A program made the translations under genes and the position numbers. Positions 5,301-5,854 of a DNA stretch of 5,854 nucleotides are shown piece after piece. The notes under the pieces are model-generated. The model did not search any database. It was not told the DNA's origin and was given only the letters and a program-made list of their open reading frames with translations. This stretch comes from Dehalococcoidia bacterium. GTDB taxonomy: Bacteria; Chloroflexota; Dehalococcoidia; UBA3495. Numbering within the stretch: position 1 is the stretch's first letter; each line of letters starts with the position of its first letter. The stretch covers positions 1-5,854 of the forward strand of contig JAPKDE010000167.1 of NCBI GenBank assembly GCA_028822675.1, read 5' to 3'.

Positions 5301-5367
5301 GTTTTTTCCTCGGGAAAATAGCTGCCAGCTTTTAGCCACCAGCCGATTTTGGTTTATTTAAAAGCGA
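5301..5367 (-). promoter_or_regulatory. Intergenic gap of the dehydrogenase pair, with ribosome binding site
   Basis: The gap between the two dehydrogenase genes is 67 bases and holds no strong hairpin or T-run. GAGG (5308-5311, minus strand) sits 7 bases before the ATG at 5300 and decides that start. The absence of a terminator supports co-transcription. Confidence 0.65.
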
Positions 5368-5854
5368 TTAACCCAGTGCGCCGGCTTTCTCGCGGACTTC
5401 TCGGCCGATGCCGATACGGCGGGACATGATCACCTTCTGGATGTCGGTGGTGCCGCCCGGGTGGATGGCGATAATTCCGGCCCGTGCGTGGGCTTCCATG
5501 TGGCCTTCCGATGCCCCAAGTTCTGGGTCAAACGTAAGTGAGGCCGGTCCAAGGATGTCCAGGATGTGCCGAGACATCTTCAGGCCCAGGGTCTTCCGCA
5601 GGTAAGAAGCCTGGGGGCCTTCATAGGTCGTGGAGATGCCGCTATGTCGCATCCAGTAGTTACGCAACTGGAACAAGCGGACTATTTCCTGTTCGATATG
5701 GACGTCAACCAGCTTTTCCCGAGCATCCGGGTCTTTGGTGATGGGCTCGCCGCGGCGATTGGTGGTTTTACAGTAATCGAATAGACGGTCAACCACTGGG
5801 TTTCGGCTGATCCTGCCACCGGTGCCGTGTTCAAGTTCCAAGTGAGTGGTAGCT
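5368..5854 (-). CDS. Acyl-CoA dehydrogenase, C-terminal part (cut by window edge)
   Basis: The reading frame is open to the right edge, giving 161 residues here; the start lies outside. A possible TTG at 5841 is not the likely start, because the visible part is only the C-terminal helical domain of a protein that should be near 390-400 residues. Visible features are a HLELEHGTGG helix at the edge (residues 4-13 of the visible part), an EQEIVRLFQLRNYWMR helix (54-69) and the terminal HPGGTTDIQKVIMSRRIG segment (131-148), the family's usual nucleotide-contact end. The base Glu376 of medium-chain acyl-CoA dehydrogenase falls on Gly133. As in isovaleryl-CoA dehydrogenase, the base may instead be a glutamate in the earlier helix; Glu6 or Glu8 of the visible part are candidates by eye. 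It differs clearly from the downstream dehydrogenase and is probably the first of the pair in one operon. Confidence 0.9.
   Translation of the reverse strand, partial: ATTHLELEHGTGGRISRNPVVDRLFDYCKTTNRRGEPITKDPDAREKLVDVHIEQEIVRLFQLRNYWMRHSGISTTYEGPQASYLRKTLGLKMSRHILDILGPASLTFDPELGASEGHMEAHARAGIIAIHPGGTTDIQKVIMSRRIGIGREVREKAGALG

Noticed and set aside
5301..5339. Upstream GTG start for the downstream dehydrogenase
   Set aside because: The ATG at 5300 has GAGG at good spacing and begins with the usual family N-terminus; the extension covers the intergenic bases.
1..5854. Defence system, toxin-antitoxin or other multi-gene novelty around recQ
   Set aside because: RecQ has no partner gene in the window; its neighbours are ordinary acyl-CoA enzymes and repeats.

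Overview
The window is a bacterial chromosomal segment of moderately high GC. It has three complete protein genes, one gene cut by the right edge, and two intergenic stretches filled with short dispersed palindromic repeats. There is no tRNA, rRNA, transposase gene or CRISPR array that I can support. The repeat types resemble those I associate with Chloroflexota such as Dehalococcoidia/SAR202: a TTCGAC...GAACGG family, a GTAGGSGCGGGTTT family, a TGTCATTCTGAG family and an ATTCCTGC...GCAGGAAT family. Together with crotonase and acyl-CoA dehydrogenase genes they make such a lineage a reasonable guess. Similar repeats occur elsewhere, so the taxonomic call is an inference of moderate to low confidence.

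Layout, left to right. 1-147: leader with an 8-bp inverted repeat and a good ribosome binding site. 148-909 (+): crotonase-superfamily protein that lacks both canonical catalytic glutamates. 910-1216: intergenic DNA with three related repeats, a possible weak terminator and a possible recQ promoter. 1217-3382 (+): full-length RecQ helicase with zinc site, winged helix, HRDC and an extra C-terminal helix-turn-helix domain. 3383-4178: a 796-base convergent intergenic region containing at least five repeat elements. 4179-5300 (-): acyl-CoA dehydrogenase-type protein with a degenerate flavin loop. 5368-5854 (-): C-terminal part of a second, different acyl-CoA dehydrogenase, which runs off the right edge.

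The two acyl-CoA dehydrogenase genes are co-directional, 67 bases apart, and probably form one operon. By analogy with paired FadE subunits of actinobacteria, they may make a heteromeric enzyme. The crotonase-like protein could also act on acyl-CoA esters, but it is on the other strand, beyond recQ, so no shared transcript is implied. RecQ is an unrelated DNA-repair gene, bracketed by two direct copies of a 62-63 bp composite repeat.

The most interesting points are the missing catalytic residues of the crotonase homologue, the degenerate dehydrogenase pair, the repeat that doubles as an intrinsic terminator after the dehydrogenase operon, and the nested palindromic elements between the convergent genes. 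I did not find a clearly new multi-gene system.
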